DNA from: Micromonospora rubida
Lineage (GTDB): Bacteria; Actinomycetota; Actinomycetes; Mycobacteriales; Micromonosporaceae
DNA length: 64,000 bases
Assembly (NCBI RefSeq): GCF_009908295.1
Contig: NZ_JAAALO010000002.1
Coordinates: 657,490 to 721,489, forward strand
Direction of reading: 5' to 3'
Shown here: positions 40,028 to 48,024 of the stretch, piece by piece
How positions within the stretch are numbered: position 1 is the first letter of the stretch
How the letters are laid out: every line of letters starts with the position of its first letter
Translations under genes and position numbers: made by a program
The notes under the pieces: model-generated
What the model saw: only the letters and a program-made list of their open reading frames with translations
Database searches by the model: none
What the model was told of the DNA's origin: nothing

Positions 40028-40989
40028 CGCTGAAGTTTGTGGGAGTAGACAAGCTCGGTGCGGTCACCCGGCATCACCACGTCGGCGACCTCGACGACCC
40101 GGCCGGTGGTGTCGACCGAGGTCTTCCGCACGGTGAGCACGGAGACGCCCGGGTCGATGTCCAGCAACTCCGCCTCATCGGGCGACGGCGGACGCGCCCG
40201 GATCTCGTCGTCGATCCGATCCAACTCGATGCCGAGCGTGTAGAGCTGATGTTGCGTCCCGCCCGGCCACGGTTCCTTGCCCTCGTCGAGCAGGTCGGGG
40301 TTCGCGGCCACCAGGTCGTACGGCAGGTAGGAGTACGACACGGTCAGCGGCGCGTTCTCGTGCCGGGAGGACGTCCAGTAGACCCGGCGCAGCAACGGCG
40401 TGCCCGGCTCGACGTGCAGGGCCGCCGACATCTCCGCATCCGCGTCCACCCGGGAGTACTCGGCGTGGAACTTGAGGTCATCGACGGTCAGGCCGGTGTC
40501 GTGCTCGGTGGCGCCGGTCTTCAACCGCTCGGCCTCGTCGAGCAGGACCCGATCCTTCTCCCACTGGTACCGCTCGGTGTTGCGACGGCGTACCCGCTGG
40601 CGGGGTGCCCGCACGTAGGTGCCGCGCCCCTGCTCCGCCCGGACCAGGCCCCATTCCCGGAGCTGCCGGATCGCATTGCGCACGCTCGTGCGGGACAGGC
40701 CGGACGACTCGGCCAACTCAGTCTCGCTCGGCATCAGGGTGCCGGGCGCCATCTCCCCGCCCATGATCTTTACCCGCAACTCTTCCGCGAGTTGCAGGTA
40801 GCGAGGGCGCCAGTCCCGGCCATGCACACCGGCCACCGTACCGCCTAGACGTTCCAACGTCTGCCAGGCGGTCCCCCCGGCCGGCCGCTCGGGAACCGGA
40901 GGAACCGTTACCGCTGCTCGCGGTGACTGCGCCCGGCGTGGGCCAGGAGTACGAGGGGCAGCTACACCCCGGCGGTTGCTCGCGTTCAC
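40015..40989 (-). CDS. GntR-family regulator with UTRA ligand domain
   Basis: 324 residues. A Pro/Arg-rich N-terminal extension of about 55 residues is followed by a GntR winged helix (PRYLQLAEELRVKIMGGEMA, then TELAESSGLSRTSVRNAIRQ and GLVRAEQGRGTYV) and a full UTRA-type effector domain to the C-terminus (TPLLRRVYWTSSRHENAPLT ... VLTVRKTSVDTTGRVVEVAD). The GTG at 40989 has GGGAG five bases upstream and overlaps the previous stop (GTGA). It is probably a second regulator of the element or of the glycosyltransferase it overlaps. Confidence 0.88.
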   Translation of the reverse strand: MNASNRRGVAAPRTPGPRRAQSPRAAVTVPPVPERPAGGTAWQTLERLGGTVAGVHGRDWRPRYLQLAEELRVKIMGGEMAPGTLMPSETELAESSGLSRTSVRNAIRQLREWGLVRAEQGRGTYVRAPRQRVRRRNTERYQWEKDRVLLDEAERLKTGATEHDTGLTVDDLKFHAEYSRVDADAEMSAALHVEPGTPLLRRVYWTSSRHENAPLTVSYSYLPYDLVAANPDLLDEGKEPWPGGTQHQLYTLGIELDRIDDEIRARPPSPDEAELLDIDPGVSVLTVRKTSVDTTGRVVEVADVVMPGDRTELVYSHKLQRWKA

Positions 40990-41330
40990 CGCGTCTCCCC
41001 CGTCTGTCCGCGACCACCGGCCGGCGCCCGCATCATCTGTCGCGCGTGCGTCAGCTCCTCGATGAGCCGGTCTACCTGCGCCGCCGACAGGAGGACGGCT
41101 TGGGTTGCGCCGTAGCGGGTCGCGTCGAGCTTGACCGCCAGGTCCCGCCGCGCGAACCGGTCGACGAGCAGTTGAACGCTGATCCAGCCGGTCCGCTCCC
41201 GCCCGATGGTCGCGAGAAGCCCTCGGTGCATCGGGTCGTTCGGCCCGCAGCCCCGGCACCACACAGGGCACACGACCGGCGCGATCGACGACGGCGGCCG
41301 GCCCTCCGTCACGGGCTCACCTTCACTCAT
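40986..41330 (-). CDS. AICE accessory protein with CxxxC-x2-C cluster
   Basis: 114 residues. It contains CPVWCRGCGPNDPMHRG near the N-terminus, suggesting a small metal site, and a C-terminal helix pair (LSAAQVDRLIEELTHARQMM). The layout resembles DUF6907-type actinobacterial proteins. It overlaps the neighbour on each side (8 bp with the upstream gene, GTGA with the GntR gene). Function unknown. Confidence 0.65.
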   Translation of the reverse strand: MSEGEPVTEGRPPSSIAPVVCPVWCRGCGPNDPMHRGLLATIGRERTGWISVQLLVDRFARRDLAVKLDATRYGATQAVLLSAAQVDRLIEELTHARQMMRAPAGGRGQTGETR

Positions 41331-41655
41331 CGTCGGCCCCCTGGTGGCTGGCGGCTTGCGCTAACAACCCGCGAAGCTGCTCGACAAGCTCAGCCGCTTG
41401 GAGCAAGGACAACTCCGCCCAGGCGTTCCCGCCCCGGCACGTCGCGTGAACCCCAACCATGGGACCCAGAGCATCGCAACCGATGAGGTAGGTAGCGACG
41501 AGTCCGCCTGCCCGTTTGTCGCCGACGCGGTGCATCGGGCCGCGATGACGGCGGGCCATGTGCGCCATCACTGGCGGCACCAGGTAGCCGCAGCGATCCG
41601 GGGTGCACCAGTCAGGGTGGCTCGTGACATCGGCCGGCTTACTCGTGCGCCTCAT
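41323..41655 (-). CDS. AICE accessory protein, paralogue-like to its neighbour
   Basis: 110 residues from MRRTSKPADVTSHPDWCTPD. It shares layout with the downstream gene: an N-terminal Cys/His cluster (HPDWCTPDRC ... HRG) and a C-terminal helix (LLQAAELVEQLRGLLAQA). The ATG at 41655 overlaps an upstream stop codon (ATGA), which supports this start over the GTG at 41664. Function unknown. Confidence 0.6.
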   Translation of the reverse strand: MRRTSKPADVTSHPDWCTPDRCGYLVPPVMAHMARRHRGPMHRVGDKRAGGLVATYLIGCDALGPMVGVHATCRGGNAWAELSLLQAAELVEQLRGLLAQAASHQGADDE

Positions 41656-41879
41656 CGCGGCCACCGCCCACCGTTGCCCCGCTCAGCCTGGGCCAACGTC
41701 ATCAGCGGCGCGTACCGCAGCACGGGCAACTCACGCGTAGGACCCACGGACCACCACGGCGAGGGCAGGACGGAAGCCGTGCGTGGACTTGACGGGGTGT
41801 TGCTTGCGGCCCGGATCGGCGTACGTCTCCGAGGCCACCAGGACGAGAGCCAGCCGCGCCGACGATGAGAGCCGGACAT
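41652..41879 (-). CDS. Uncertain small ORF at the head of the GntR-glycosyltransferase operon
   Basis: A 75-codon frame begins at an ATG with GGAGG four bases upstream and ends in an ATGA overlap with the next gene, which argues for translation. However, its third-position GC is poor between 41735 and 41875, where the neighbouring frame (ending RPALAVVVRGSYA at 41731) has better codon bias. Either a frameshift separates two halves of an older gene, or several very short coupled frames are translated. No family was recognised. Confidence 0.35.
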   Translation of the reverse strand: MSGSHRRRGWLSSWWPRRRTPIRAASNTPSSPRTASVLPSPWWSVGPTRELPVLRYAPLMTLAQAERGNGGRWPR

Positions 41880-42109
41880 CGCACCTCCACAGGTAGGGGG
41901 GCCGGTGGCCAGTCACGGGGGAGGCGGCCGGCCACCGGCCCGGATGAAGGCACGGCGCACCGTCCGACACAGACGGGTCGGGTATCGCCGAGCCAACTTG
42001 TACGCGCGGCTACCGCAACCGGTCCAACAGGACGCCGCGCATCAGATGCGACCAGGGCCGGCACGAGGCCACCCCTGACACGAGCCGTCACCCTGGCCGC
42101 ACACCAGGA

Positions 42110-42184
42110 AACGTACCTACAAGTGGATGAGTTGTCCATACAACAAAACGGGTGGCTTGGTTGGCACTTGGTAAGACAAGTGCC
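42110..42184. promoter_or_regulatory. Divergent control region between the accessory operon and the small GntR gene
   Basis: A minus-strand promoter TGGACA (42133-42138), 17 bp, TACGTT (42110-42115) points at the accessory/GntR/glycosyltransferase operon. Its -35 box lies inside the palindrome GTTGT-CCAT-ACAAC (42131-42144). A second palindrome GGCACTTG-GTAAGA-CAAGTGCC (42163-42184) lies at the promoter of the plus-strand GntR gene and shares ACTTGG...AGACAAGT with the pra operators. The geometry suggests autoregulation. Confidence 0.65.
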
Positions 42185-42199
42185 AGGTACGGTAAGCAG

Positions 42200-42622
42200 G
42201 TGCCCACCCCGCACTACGGACAACCCCGCTACCGGGTAATCGCCGACGAGCTCAGGAAGCGCATCGAGAGCGGCGCCATCCCGCCCGGAGCTCTTTTGCC
42301 CGCCGAGAGCATGCTCACCGCCGAATTCCGAGCAAGTCGCGGCACAATCCGGCAGGCCATAGCCGTTTTGCGAGAGGATGGCGTGGCGACCACCGAACAC
42401 GGTAGGGGCACTTACGCAAACGCCTACACCTACGATCACAGCCCGGATCGAAGTAGCGACCTAGAAACCAGGCAACGCGAGGTTGCTGCCAATGCAGAGC
42501 TAGCAGCCCTATTCGGTGTCGAGGTTGGAGCGGCTTTGATCGAGCGCGAAAGTGTTAGGCGGAATGGAACAACGGTGGTAACGGTCGTCAGGGCCTATCG
42601 GCCGCGTACGACAGGTCATTAG
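42200..42622 (+). CDS. korSA: Small GntR-family repressor, KorSA-like, with truncated effector domain
   Basis: 140 residues: a GntR winged helix (RYRVIADELRKRIESGAIPP, then LTAEFRASRGTIRQAIAVLR and GVATTEHGRGTYA) and only about 65 further residues, much shorter than a normal UTRA domain. The GTG at 42200 has no good ribosome-binding site, but TACGGT (42188-42193) just upstream would place transcription start at or near the GTG, i.e. a leaderless mRNA. The shared operator motif makes it the best candidate for the repressor of pra. The symbol reflects inferred role, not proven orthology. Confidence 0.7.
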   Translation: MPTPHYGQPRYRVIADELRKRIESGAIPPGALLPAESMLTAEFRASRGTIRQAIAVLREDGVATTEHGRGTYANAYTYDHSPDRSSDLETRQREVAANAELAALFGVEVGAALIERESVRRNGTTVVTVVRAYRPRTTGH

Positions 42623-43173
42623 AAGTATCGGGTCTCAGCAACCTCCGTAACAGCTCATCTGGGTTTCGTGAGCATCTTCCATACGTTGTCAGGGGCGACC
42701 GACGCCCGGGCCGATCGAGCCACCGCTAGGGCGGGGCCCGCACTCCCCTGCGCTCCGCTTCGGCCAACGCAACAAGCCCAGCGGCTGGCGCAGACAGGCA
42801 GGGAAGCGCGCGCCGGCCGCGTCAGCGAACGGGTAGGCAGTCACGGAAGTGCCGGCGGGGGTGTCCCGCATCCAGGATGGCGGAACACCGCAGGCTGTCG
42901 CCCCTCATGGATGGCCATCCCGCCGCCAATGCCCGGGACAAGTCAAGCAAACCACCGCCCAGCCAACCAGCCTACAAACCTGCGCCAATGCCCGCTTAAC
43001 ATGGCGGAGGGGGCGGCGGCCCGCTCCCGATAGGGCGGGTTGACGGCAGACAGGGATGACTAGGTTGCGACTAGGTGAACACCTAAGGCGCGATTGATGA
43101 TACCTTGGGAGGCCGCTGTCCACTTCGGACCATTCCAAGCGTGAAATCTCCCGCCAACCTCATGGAGGATCTC
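42623..43173. other. Non-coding region upstream of the HD-ATPase cargo, with a palindrome
   Basis: No gene is recognised in 550 bp. Near its end GACTAGGT occurs twice in tandem (43058-43065 and 43070-43077), and the second copy runs into a 14-bp palindrome TAGGTG-AA-CACCTA (43072-43085). TTGACG at 43040-43045 may be a -35 box. This is probably the control region of the downstream cargo pair. Confidence 0.5.
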
Positions 43174-45918
43174 GTGAGTGAGAGTGCCATTCAGCAGACG
43201 TCGCTCTGGAAGCACTCCTTTGAATCGGACACATACTCGGCTTCCCAGGAGGCTGCGAACCGCCTGCGCCAGGGCTTCACCGACATGCGCATCAAGGCCC
43301 GACTGCTGGCCAACGAGATAGCTCGGGATCTGCCAGACTTCACCGGCCACGACATCGATCACATCGACTCAATATGGGAGACTGCGGACACCCTAGCAGG
43401 ACAATCGGTCGAGCTTAACCCTGCGGCTGCGTTCGTATACGGTGCGGCAGCACTGACACATGATCTAGCAATGAGCCGTGCTGCATACGTAGTGCTGGGA
43501 GAGGGTCTCAGAACTCAGCCTGAGTGGCCTGACCGCTTAGCATCCAAGCTGCGACAGGAGTACGGTCGTCCTCCGCATCCCTTTGAGTTAGTGCAGCCAC
43601 CAGAAGAACTTGCTAAATCTGCTGAGAACGGCATGCTTCGCGAACTTCACGCGAAACAAGCGGAGAATCTACCGCTGGGCCACTGGCGAGGACTCGATGG
43701 GTCCGAGCATTACCTCATCTCTGATTCTGACCTTCGATCGACCTTCGGGCGCCTAATTGGCCGACTCGCCGCCAGCCATCATTGGCCCCGCGACATAGCA
43801 GTCAAAGAATTCTCCAAATTTGTCGGGGCACCTGCCTTTGCTCCCGCTGGCTGGAAAGTTGATCCACTGCTAATCGCGTGCATGCTGCGTACCGCTGACG
43901 CAGCGCACCTCGATGCCTCAAGAGCCCCGGACATTCTTGCGGCCGTGAGGGGGGTCGCCGGCAGCAGTCGCGATCATTGGATCTTTCAGCACAAAATGCA
44001 GAAACCGTACCTAGAGAACGGGAAGCTAATCTTCACCGCTCCCGCAGGGTTCAGTGACGAGGAGATAGACGCTTGGTGGCTAGCCTTTGACATGATCCGC
44101 ATAGTGGATGAGGAACTACGCGGAGTGGATAGCATTCTGGCGGCAAGCGGAAGGCCCCGACTCTCAGCGAACGCGGTCGTTGGCGCAGACTCTCCCCGGT
44201 CCTTTGGAGAGCTAGCAGAATGCATAGGCTGGGAACCTGTTGAAACGCATGTCCAAGTGACGGACGTAGCTGGTCTTGTGCGCCGTCTAGGGGGCACGGA
44301 ACTGTACGGACAGGACTCTCTCGCGCCACTACGAGAAATTCTGGCTAATGCGTGCGACGCGGTAAAAGCTCGCGAGGCGCTTCAGAACTATCGTGGCGGC
44401 CATTTTGGCCAATCGCACGTCCGAATCAGTCTAGAGTCGGCCGAGGACGAAATTTGGCTAGAGATTCGAGACAACGGTATCGGGATGTCGCCAGAGGTGA
44501 TGAGTGGCCCGCTACTAGATTTCGGGTGTTCGTCGTGGCTCTCTCCCACCGTGACGCGAGAGAATCCCGGCCTACTTGCGAGCAGATTTGCACCAACCGG
44601 CCGATTCGGTATTGGGTTTTTCTCGGTCTTCATGTTGGGAAACAGAGTGAGAGTCGTCTCCCGTTCGCTTTCGGCGGCGCGAGAGTCAACGTGGATCCTA
44701 GACTTCGGCAGCGGCCTGGACAGACGGCCAACGCTCCGTATAGCAAAAACAACAGAGGTCCTCGACGAGCCGGGAACACTGATTCAGGTACTGCTCGACG
44801 GTGATCTACTGGATGAGGAGGGGCGGCTTACATTTGAAGTTGAGCGTACATTTGACGAACACGTGTTTACATCTATTGCGGGAGGATCATTAGCGAGAAT
44901 CGTGCGCTACGTAATGCCAGCTCCCGAGGCGAACATTTGGGTTAAAGAGCGCTCTTCCGGTCAAGCAGTTCAAATTATGGCAGCTAATGACTGGACCGCT
45001 GTAGATGGCGAGACGTTGTTGTATCGAATCTTAGGTGGTTGGGCTGACGTAGACGAGATGACAGAGGATAATAGCGATAGAAAGCTCGTTAGCGTAGTCA
45101 AACGTTACGGTTCGATGCTTGAAAACATTGCTAACCCAGACGGCACGGTAGTCGCACGCATTTGCGCCGTAGATGAGATCGCGATATCGGTTATCGGGTG
45201 GGCCGGTCCGCAGTTGTCATGTGTAACTGCCGGGGCAGCGAGGACCGCGACCGGAGCATTCGGCATTGTGGGCCTGATGCTAGGGTCACCGACGCGCGCG
45301 GCTCGCGACTCTGCCCTCCCTGTGATCTCGACCGAGCGAATAGCGGAGTGGGCGTCACAAGAAGTCCAGAAGGTGGAGACTCGGCACCTCGATCGCCGGC
45401 AATTGTGGTGGATCGAAACCTTTGCTGAGGCTATGCGGGTTCTGGGCGGAAGTTATGAGTCTCTTCCGTTCTGGAAAGTATGTCAGGATCGACTTAACGA
45501 AGAAGAGCTACGCCATTGGCTGCGCTCCCGTAACGATATTTACGTCGTACATCCTGTGCACAAGTTGATCAGGGTCGGGATGACGGACCAATACGCCGAC
45601 CCAATCTCTGGGACAATTTGGTTTGAGGATGGGTCGCGACCGGCATTGAGGAATGCCACACGTCGCTGGCCCCTCCCGAACGCAGACGAAACCCTCGATC
45701 CTGGAACGCTTTTTGAAAGAGCAGTATCGGACGCTTGGGGCATATCTTTGGGAACCGTCGCCGCCTATCGCAAAAAGCTCGAAGCTGTAATAGTCAAAGT
45801 AGCCGAGCACGACGGAAAGGACATCGTCGGCGAGGCAGAGCATCTTGTCCGGAGTGACCTTGTGGAAGCCGATGCTAGTACTGAAGAACACGTCTCTGTC
45901 CAGGAGAGGCGGCAGTAA
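43174..45918 (+). CDS. HD-domain plus Hsp90-like (GHKL) ATPase protein, candidate conflict-system core
   Basis: 914 residues. The first third looks like an HD-superfamily domain: GHDIDH (58-63), ALTHD (His96-Asp97) and LRTADAAHLD (238-247). A GHKL/Hsp90-type ATPase follows: N box REILANACDAV (387-397), G1 RDNGIGM (432-438) and G2 TGRFGIGFFSVFMLG (475-489). The last 350 residues have no recognised domain. HD plus Hsp90-like fusions occur in predicted prokaryotic conflict systems. The GTG at 43174 is chosen for GGAGG five bases upstream; the frame opens earlier. GC and codon use are clearly lower than in neighbours. It is coupled to a membrane protein (TAATG). Confidence 0.78.
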   Translation: MSESAIQQTSLWKHSFESDTYSASQEAANRLRQGFTDMRIKARLLANEIARDLPDFTGHDIDHIDSIWETADTLAGQSVELNPAAAFVYGAAALTHDLAMSRAAYVVLGEGLRTQPEWPDRLASKLRQEYGRPPHPFELVQPPEELAKSAENGMLRELHAKQAENLPLGHWRGLDGSEHYLISDSDLRSTFGRLIGRLAASHHWPRDIAVKEFSKFVGAPAFAPAGWKVDPLLIACMLRTADAAHLDASRAPDILAAVRGVAGSSRDHWIFQHKMQKPYLENGKLIFTAPAGFSDEEIDAWWLAFDMIRIVDEELRGVDSILAASGRPRLSANAVVGADSPRSFGELAECIGWEPVETHVQVTDVAGLVRRLGGTELYGQDSLAPLREILANACDAVKAREALQNYRGGHFGQSHVRISLESAEDEIWLEIRDNGIGMSPEVMSGPLLDFGCSSWLSPTVTRENPGLLASRFAPTGRFGIGFFSVFMLGNRVRVVSRSLSAARESTWILDFGSGLDRRPTLRIAKTTEVLDEPGTLIQVLLDGDLLDEEGRLTFEVERTFDEHVFTSIAGGSLARIVRYVMPAPEANIWVKERSSGQAVQIMAANDWTAVDGETLLYRILGGWADVDEMTEDNSDRKLVSVVKRYGSMLENIANPDGTVVARICAVDEIAISVIGWAGPQLSCVTAGAARTATGAFGIVGLMLGSPTRAARDSALPVISTERIAEWASQEVQKVETRHLDRRQLWWIETFAEAMRVLGGSYESLPFWKVCQDRLNEEELRHWLRSRNDIYVVHPVHKLIRVGMTDQYADPISGTIWFEDGSRPALRNATRRWPLPNADETLDPGTLFERAVSDAWGISLGTVAAYRKKLEAVIVKVAEHDGKDIVGEAEHLVRSDLVEADASTEEHVSVQERRQ

Positions 45919-46382
45919 TGCCATCCGACGCTTCGAATACAACCGAGTTTCAGGTTGAACGCTACAGGTTCATTCTGCAACAAATTCATGCAATCAATGA
46001 GAACGTCTATCGCTTCCTAGCAATCTACCAAGCGCTTACAGTCAGCCTTGCCTCTGCCGCTCTCGCGCTTATGATTGGATACAAGAAATGGGGCATCGAT
46101 GCCGGGTTAGCCAGAAAGGGGGTCGTCGGCCTGGCCGCACTGGTCACAGTGGTCGCATTATTTGTGATCTTTTTGATTGTCGTTGGTATCGCATCGTGGA
46201 TTGATTATCGGCGCGAGGAGTGCACTCTCTCAGAGAAGGTGGTTGGGCCAGGCTTCCGCGCTGCCCCGAGTCTTCGAAACTGGTACAGGTGGTATGAAAC
46301 CTTTGTAGTTCTGTTCGTACTCACCACGACGCTGTCAGCCTGGATCGGTGTACTCGCTTTCATACTGCCTGCAATGAAATGA
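45918..46382 (+). CDS. Three-helix membrane protein coupled to the HD-ATPase
   Basis: 154 residues. An amphipathic N-terminal region (ERYRFILQQIHAINENVYRF) leads into three membrane helices (starting at about FLAIYQALTVSLASAAL, VVGLAALVTVVALFVIFLI and WYETFVVLFVLTTTLSAWI). The ATG overlaps the upstream stop by one base. The arrangement of a large sensor-type ATPase with a small membrane protein suggests a membrane-acting effector or partner, but no family was identified; SLATT-like proteins are one thing it could be compared with. Confidence 0.7.
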   Translation: MPSDASNTTEFQVERYRFILQQIHAINENVYRFLAIYQALTVSLASAALALMIGYKKWGIDAGLARKGVVGLAALVTVVALFVIFLIVVGIASWIDYRREECTLSEKVVGPGFRAAPSLRNWYRWYETFVVLFVLTTTLSAWIGVLAFILPAMK

Positions 46383-46856
46383 GGTATTGTTGCTTTCGGT
46401 TAGGACGGCCGCAGGAACAACTCTCGCTGATGCGGATATCAGTATCCAAAGTGCGGGTGGGGGTAGCGGACGTAAAAGAGGATTAGTTTAGGGCGTCACT
46501 TGTTGCTCCCTAAACGGGCAGCAGGGGCCCGGAGGAACTGCTGCGCCTCGCCTGCCCGGAGGAATTGACGGACGGCAGCCGGTTGACGAGACCTAGGCTA
46601 ACCAGATCGCACCAGCGGACCCAGAGGCTGCCATCAGGTGCCCCGCTGTTTGTACAGCTCGGAGAGCCGGATCTAACGTTTTTCTGGAAAGGCCGATAGG
46701 CTGGCAAAAGCTCATCGGTATATGCCGATCACGCGTCGCATTCTTTGCCGGAAGTCCATAGTATTCAGGTAGAGATGTGCGTCTAGTCCCACCACACTGC
46801 TGCCGATTTCTTCTGTTCTGGATCAAGGCGCCGCGCTCCGCGCGGCGCGGGCGGGA
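46383..46856. other. Non-coding right end of the element
   Basis: No gene was recognised. Several short hairpins are present, such as GCGCCGCGC-TCC-GCGCGGCGC near 46830. Moderate GC up to about 46780, then very high GC into the repeated region. Confidence 0.5.
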
Positions 46857-47290
46857 AGCCGGCCGGCGGCAATCCGCCCCGGCCGCCTCCGGCACCGGGG
46901 CGGTGAGCCACCGACACCCGCCGGCCGCCGCCCCGTACGGCAGCACAGACGCCTCGACGACCACCAAGCGGTACGGAAGCCGAAGCGGTCGGTCTGATCG
47001 ACGGTCGGGGCTTCCGACTGCCGCGCCAGTCCAACCCCGGGACTGGCTTGCCACCGTCCCGCCCACCGCAGCCGAGTCGCACCGACGCGCCCCTCAGCCG
47101 CCCACAACCCGCCCGGGGCGCGCAAGCCCACACGCTCCCACCAACCCCGGCCGAAGAAGCCTCAGCGGCAAGATCGACCTGCCCACTATCTGCCCACAAC
47201 CAGTCGTCGATGGCTGGACTCAGCCGGACTTCGCCAGACAAACGAAAACGACCCCCGATCAGCATCTCTGCTGGTCAAGGGCCGTATTCA
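46857..47290. repeat. Right copy of the long imperfect repeat, inside the element
   Basis: Resembles 29585-29907 in block order, with an extra insertion of roughly 80 bp around 47115-47195. It includes the tRNA-Tyr terminator hairpin at 47257-47276. It lies on the element side of attR, so the element itself carries a copy of the sequence normally found downstream of the tRNA gene. Confidence 0.75.
47257..47276 (-). terminator. tRNA-Tyr terminator
   Basis: GATCAGCA-TCTC-TGCTGGTC, an 8-bp stem with one wobble pair, 22 bp beyond the tRNA 3' end; on the minus strand it is followed by GGGGGTCGTTTTCGTTTG. Confidence 0.7.
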
Positions 47291-47346
47291 CACCTGGTGG
47301 CGGGTGAAGGATTCGAACCTTCGAAGCTTTCGCGACGGATTTACAG
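47291..47346. repeat. attR: 56-bp direct repeat within tRNA-Tyr
   Basis: Identical to attL (29908-29963). Because integration restores the 3' half of the tRNA, the host gene stays functional. Confidence 0.95.
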
Positions 47347-47378
47347 TCCGCTCCCATTGGCCGCTCGGGCAACCCGCC
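47298..47378 (-). tRNA. tRNA-Tyr (GTA), integration target
   Basis: 81 nt with acceptor GGCGGGT/ACCCGCC, anticodon GTA in the loop TGTAAAT, a long type II variable arm (CGCGAAAGCTTCGAAG region) and T-loop TTCGAAT. CCA is not encoded. The 3' 49 nt come from the element side of the junction. Confidence 0.96.
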
Positions 47379-47529
47379 AGGGCGTCACCACCACGCTATG
47401 CGCGGCAGCGGAGCCAAGGATAGCGGTTGCTCCCGGGTCCGGCGCAACCGGGTACCGTCAGGGCGTCGTGCCGCTGGTCGGCGGGCGACGCGTACGAGCA
47501 CTGACCGCCCGGACAGCAGGAGCATGAGC

Positions 47530-48024
47530 ATGGCAGCGAATCCGTCGTTCGACATCGTGAGCAAGGCCGACCGGCAGGAGGTCGACAACGCCCTCCGCCA
47601 GGCGGAGAAGGAGTTCGCGACGCGGTTCGACTTCCGGGGCACCGGCGCGGAGATCTCCTGGTCGAGCGAGGAGGCGATCAGCCTCCGGGCAGAGACCGAG
47701 GAGCGGGTCCGGGCGGCCCTGGACGTCTTCAAGGAGAAGCTGGTCAAGCGGAACATCTCGCTGAAGTCGCTCGACGCCGGCGACCCGCGTCCCTCCGGCA
47801 AAATCTTCAAGATCGACGCCAAGGTGATCCAGGGCATCGACTCGGACAAGGCCAAGGTGATCAGCAAGAAGATCCGGGACGAGGGCCCCAAGGGCGTCCA
47901 GGCGCAGATCCAGGGCGACCAGCTCCGGGTCACCGCCAAGAAGAAGGACGACCTCCAGGCCATCATCACCCTGCTCAAGGGCGATGACTTCGGCGTCGCC
48001 CTTCAGTTCACCAACTACCGCTGA
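47530..48024 (+). CDS. yajQ: YajQ family nucleotide-binding protein
   Basis: 164 residues, full length for the family: [20 protein letters not shown] at the start and [13 protein letters not shown] at the end, with two ferredoxin-like folds. YajQ homologues bind nucleic acid or nucleotides; in Xanthomonas one binds c-di-GMP. The ATG at 47530 is preferred over that at 47524 because AGGAG is 7 bases upstream. It lies next to the tRNA-Tyr gene on the opposite strand. Confidence 0.93.
   Translation: MAANPSFDIVSKADRQEVDNALRQAEKEFATRFDFRGTGAEISWSSEEAISLRAETEERVRAALDVFKEKLVKRNISLKSLDAGDPRPSGKIFKIDAKVIQGIDSDKAKVISKKIRDEGPKGVQAQIQGDQLRVTAKKKDDLQAIITLLKGDDFGVALQFTNYR

Larger units (their letters stand above)
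29908..47346. mobile_element. Actinomycete integrative and conjugative element (AICE) in tRNA-Tyr
   Basis: Perfect 56-bp direct repeats (29908-29963 and 47291-47346) bound 17.4 kb; the right copy is the 3' part of an intact tRNA-Tyr gene and the left copy is the displaced 3' fragment. Inside are the hallmark AICE genes: tyrosine integrase, small Xis, RepSA-like rolling-circle initiator, a single FtsK-type Tra translocase, a DUF2637 membrane protein, a Pra-like activator and GntR (KorSA-like) regulators. The module set matches pSAM2-type elements that transfer as double-stranded DNA. No relaxase or type IV secretion genes are present, as expected for this class. The backbone appears intact, so excision and transfer may still be possible. 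Confidence 0.93.

Noticed and set aside
42668..43033. 121-codon frame between the GntR gene and the HD-ATPase
   Set aside because: No ribosome-binding site, no codon bias and no recognisable sequence.
46777..47307. Open frames across the right end of the element
   Set aside because: They run through the att repeat and tRNA terminator and have no family resemblance.
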